NCBI GenBank assembly: GCA_903934035.1
Contig: CAIZMK010000196.1
Span: forward strand, 1-40,623
DNA from: an uncultured Methylococcaceae bacterium
GTDB lineage: Bacteria > Pseudomonadota > Gammaproteobacteria > Methylococcales > Methylomonadaceae
Length of the DNA: 40,623 bases
Direction of reading: 5' to 3'
Below are positions 39,958 to 40,623 of the stretch, one piece after another. The translations under genes were made by a program, and so were the position numbers. Below the pieces are notes generated by a model. It saw only the letters and a program-made list of their open reading frames with translations. It was not told the origin of the DNA and searched no databases. Position 1 is the stretch's first letter. Each line of letters starts with the position of its first letter.

Positions 39958-40371
39958 CTAGCTTAGCAATGCACGATAATTTCTTAAGATGACTGCTAGT
40001 TTACTTAACAAGGTTCCATAGTTTTTTAAGATCATCGCTAATTTACTGAGCAATCTTCTATAATTTTTTAAAACTACTGCTAGTTGAATTGGCAAGGTTC
40101 CATGGTTTTTTAAGATCACCGCTAGTTTACTGAGCAATCTTCTATGATTTTTTAAAACTACTGCTATTTGACTTAGCAATGCTCCATGGTTTTTTAAGAT
40201 CACTGCTAGTTTACTGAGCAATCTTCTATGATTTTTTAAAACTACTGCTAGTTGACTTAGCAATGCCTCATGGTTTTTTAAGATCACTGCTAGTTTAAAT
40301 AGCAATGCTCTGTAATTTTTTAAGAACGCTGCAAGTTCACTTAGCAATGTTCTATAATTTTTTACGATCAA
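39958..40371 (-). repeat. 42-bp tandem array (10 units, 84-bp ABAB higher-order period), potentially encoding a 14-aa amphipathic repeat protein
   Basis: T-tracts recur exactly every 42 bp (39980, 40022, 40064, 40106, 40148, 40190, 40232, 40274, 40316, 40358). The minus strand reads [VA]xLKN[HY]xxLLSKLA x10 with no stop, but from a TTG start without an obvious SD. Confidence 0.85.
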
Positions 40372-40623
40372 AGGGTGTTAAAGTAAATGATTTTGATTTG
40401 ATTTATAATAAGTTGTTAGTATAATCGGGCCATATCCTAAACTGACTTCTATTATAAATTTCAATTTATAAGCAACCATGAAAGCATTGCTTTGCAAGAC
40501 GGAAAGAAGGTAGCTCCAAGCGTTTTTTTCACCAAACTATCAAAACTTATCATGGTAAATTCGATATTAATAGAATTACACCATCATAAATTTTCGATAA
40601 GAACTTAACCATTAATCTTGAAT

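Noticed and set aside
39958-40371. Possible CRISPR array (regular 42-bp periodicity)
   Set aside because: The whole 42-bp unit is conserved with no unique spacers, there is ABAB alternation, and no cas genes are present in the window.
40480-40545. Possible cyclic-di-GMP (GEMM-like) riboswitch in aagcaaccatgaaagcattgctttgcaagacggaaagaaggtagctccaagcgttttttt
   Set aside because: Only loose resemblance; the GACGCAAAGCC core is not present. An Infernal search with Rfam RF01051 would decide; a significant hit would revive it.

Overview
The window is a gammaproteobacterial chromosome segment. The gene content fits a Methylococcales-like methanotroph: two MtdB-type H4MPT dehydrogenases beside type IV pilus, shikimate and heme genes. 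This assignment is inferred from gene content; no database search was run. Recognisable blocks, left to right: the tsaB 3' end, a phosphoesterase, tandem mtdB-like paralogs, pilMNOPQ, aroK-aroB-DamX-like ATPase-hemE-DUF411, a BatD-like protein, a Tat-exported M15/DUF882 protein with a His-rich linker, a QEGLA-motif metallopeptidase-like protein, a TonB receptor, rimO, an HTTM+DCC fusion, several small membrane proteins or lipoproteins, DUF2970, metH, a glutaredoxin-like protein, typA, rhodanese, a SAM methyltransferase, LysR, and a wbpM/wbpL/wbpK-like surface-polysaccharide block. The most unexplained structure is intergenic or repetitive. (i) A 10-unit, indel-free 42-bp array with 84-bp higher-order alternation lies at 39958-40371; its minus-strand reading is a 14-residue amphipathic repeat. 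(ii) A degenerate array with ~21-bp period lies at ~13608-13923. (iii) At least five families of short palindromic or inverted-repeat intergenic elements occur, including a 131-bp tandem duplication and a nested multi-shell inverted repeat. Three small proteins missed by the ORF track (23049-23162, 25332-25463, 35423-35575) were read directly. No CRISPR, rRNA, tRNA, transposase or phage module was found.
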